From positions 1 through 64,000 of the forward strand of contig CADAJS010000003.1 of the NCBI GenBank assembly GCA_902788315.1: a stretch of DNA of 64,000 nt, read 5' to 3'. How positions within the stretch are numbered: the stretch's first letter is position 1; each line of letters starts with the position of its first letter. The notes under the pieces were generated by a model. The model made no database searches. It had not been told where the DNA came from and worked only from the letters and a program-made list of their open reading frames with translations. This DNA is from an uncultured Bacteroidales bacterium. GTDB taxonomy: Bacteria > Bacteroidota > Bacteroidia > Bacteroidales > Bacteroidaceae. Shown one piece after another: positions 62,940 through 64,000 of this stretch. Both the position numbers and the translations under genes were made by a program.

Positions 62940-64000
62940 CTACCAATTGAACACATCGTGATCCGTCTCCGACATCGTATTCCACGAGCGCACGCCGACA
63001 TCCACTACATTGACGATGCGTAGCTTGCCGCCCTCGAAGAGGAGCATCACCGTCCACGTATGGTTGCGGGCAAAGTCGCCCTCGTTGGTCATCTCGAAGG
63101 TGGTCGTACGCTCGGTGTCGTTCGGGTCTTTGGTCGTATAGGTGACGGTGCCGGAGAGTATCTTGTCACTCTCGCGCAGATAGGTGAGACCGTAGGGGTA
63201 CAGCTCGTTATTCGTGATACCATCTTCAATGGCCTGGGCGTACACGCTCCAGACTGGAGTATTCGGATCGGCAGGGGCTGCATATCGGGATGTGCCGTCG
63301 GGGTTCAGGGCATCAAACAGCCAGTCCTTGGCCGACTCCTTATAGGGGGTGGTAGCGGGATCGTCGGCACGCACGGGGATAATGACCGTTTCTCCGTCCT
63401 TGGCCTTGACCGACCCGAAGTTGATCTCGCTGTTCTCATACGTGCTGGGCACGATGCGGATGCGGCTGTCGGCCAACGTATTGGTGAGCTCGAGCGAGTT
63501 GTTATATGGCTCGTTCAGCATCAGATAAGACTGCTGGGGAATCAAGCCGGCATCGAGTTTGATGCTGGTGATCTCATCCAGCTGCTCGTTGAGTTGAGTG
63601 CCGTCGCTGCGGCAGATGACGAAGCGTATCTTGGACACCGTGCGTACCAGGTTGACATTGGCCATCTTTTCTGTGGCGTCGTCCTTGTCCACAATACGCA
63701 GAGCCGGGTATGTGCCCACCACCTTTTGGTCCTTCAGCACGCCCGACATGGGCAGTCCGTCGGCAGGCACGCTCTGCACCAGCGTGCTCACTCCGAAGCA
63801 GTCGCCTCTGAGGGTGGCAGCATCGAGCTGGGCACGGGTAGTCCGGCGGGTGAAGGTATGTCCGGCATTTGCATCGGCCACATTGGCCACGGCATAGACG
63901 TCCACACTGGTGGGATTGTCGGCAAAGTTGCGGCTGACCACTACCTGATAGACCTTACCGGAAGTGAGGTCCACGTCGGTGCCGTCCATGCCATCATCCA
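62940..64000 (-). CDS. Fimbrillin-like protein, 5' end beyond the window
   Basis: At least 352 residues are encoded before the reading frame runs off the right edge, so the true start and any signal peptide are not visible. The visible part is beta-rich, with VSRNFADNPTSVDVYAVANV, VNLVRTVSKIRFVICRSDG and EGDFARNHTWTVMLLFEGG. It ends in RSWNTMSETDHDVFNW. The pattern is that of Mfa/Fim-type pilin or accessory proteins of Bacteroidota, where this C-terminal strand serves subunit exchange. It is the first visible gene of the leftward cluster; more pilus genes may lie beyond the edge. Confidence 0.8.
   Translation of the reverse strand, partial: DDGMDGTDVDLTSGKVYQVVVSRNFADNPTSVDVYAVANVADANAGHTFTRRTTRAQLDAATLRGDCFGVSTLVQSVPADGLPMSGVLKDQKVVGTYPALRIVDKDDATEKMANVNLVRTVSKIRFVICRSDGTQLNEQLDEITSIKLDAGLIPQQSYLMLNEPYNNSLELTNTLADSRIRIVPSTYENSEINFGSVKAKDGETVIIPVRADDPATTPYKESAKDWLFDALNPDGTSRYAAPADPNTPVWSVYAQAIEDGITNNELYPYGLTYLRESDKILSGTVTYTTKDPNDTERTTTFEMTNEGDFARNHTWTVMLLFEGGKLRIVNVVDVGVRSWNTMSETDHDVFNW

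Overview
The window looks like a chromosomal segment from a GC-rich member of the Bacteroidales, most likely Prevotellaceae or a close relative. The evidence is the fused murF-alr gene, a GSCFA protein, a lipoprotein-type TamL, fimbrillin-like lipoproteins, a BspA-type leucine-rich-repeat protein, a C-terminal tail resembling a type IX secretion (T9SS) sorting domain, GH20 and GH106 glycosidases, and promoters of the Bacteroidota type (TTTG, 19-20 nt, TAnnTTTG) in front of many genes. The species cannot be fixed from the sequence alone.

Positions 1-24000 are mostly housekeeping and carbohydrate genes. A repeat-rich non-coding edge (1-498) is followed by GSCFA and murF-alr, read leftward. Reading rightward come an iron-complex permease, two tandem GH20 hexosaminidases, the matching ATPase, a radical SAM protein, a dipeptidyl-peptidase IV, a rubredoxin, a phosphohexomutase and a NudC-type Nudix hydrolase. 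Reading leftward are a GH106-type glycosidase behind a duplicated promoter region, an outer-membrane barrel, and gpsA with a GlpT-type transporter. A secreted EEP-family hydrolase closes this part.

Positions 24000-39500 carry aspS, two identical tRNA-Lys(CTT) genes, a YycJ-like metallo-hydrolase, tamL and a four-helix-bundle gene with matching CTATAG leader arrays, a TrmH-type methyltransferase overlapping tail-to-tail with a sodium:solute symporter, an acidic-tailed protein of unknown function, a stand-alone trpB of the TrpB2 type, an exported protein of unknown function, and an OmpA-like plus BspA-like pair.

Positions 39737-64000 form one leftward gene cluster, the most distinctive part of the window. 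In transcription order it holds a fimbrillin-like protein (cut by the window edge), a fimbrillin-like lipoprotein, a 4137-residue YGGG-repeat protein with a T9SS-like tail, a tyrosine-transposase-like protein whose start overlaps the giant gene's stop (ATGA), and a second giant YGGG-repeat protein of about 2740 residues. The likely reading is a surface fibre or adhesin system. The embedded transposase-like protein and the higher-order repeats are unusual. Non-coding stretches carry several short-period arrays and palindromes worth attention (136-290, 303-498, 4051-4145, 19011-19280, 29606-29680, 30397-30460, 36902-36963).
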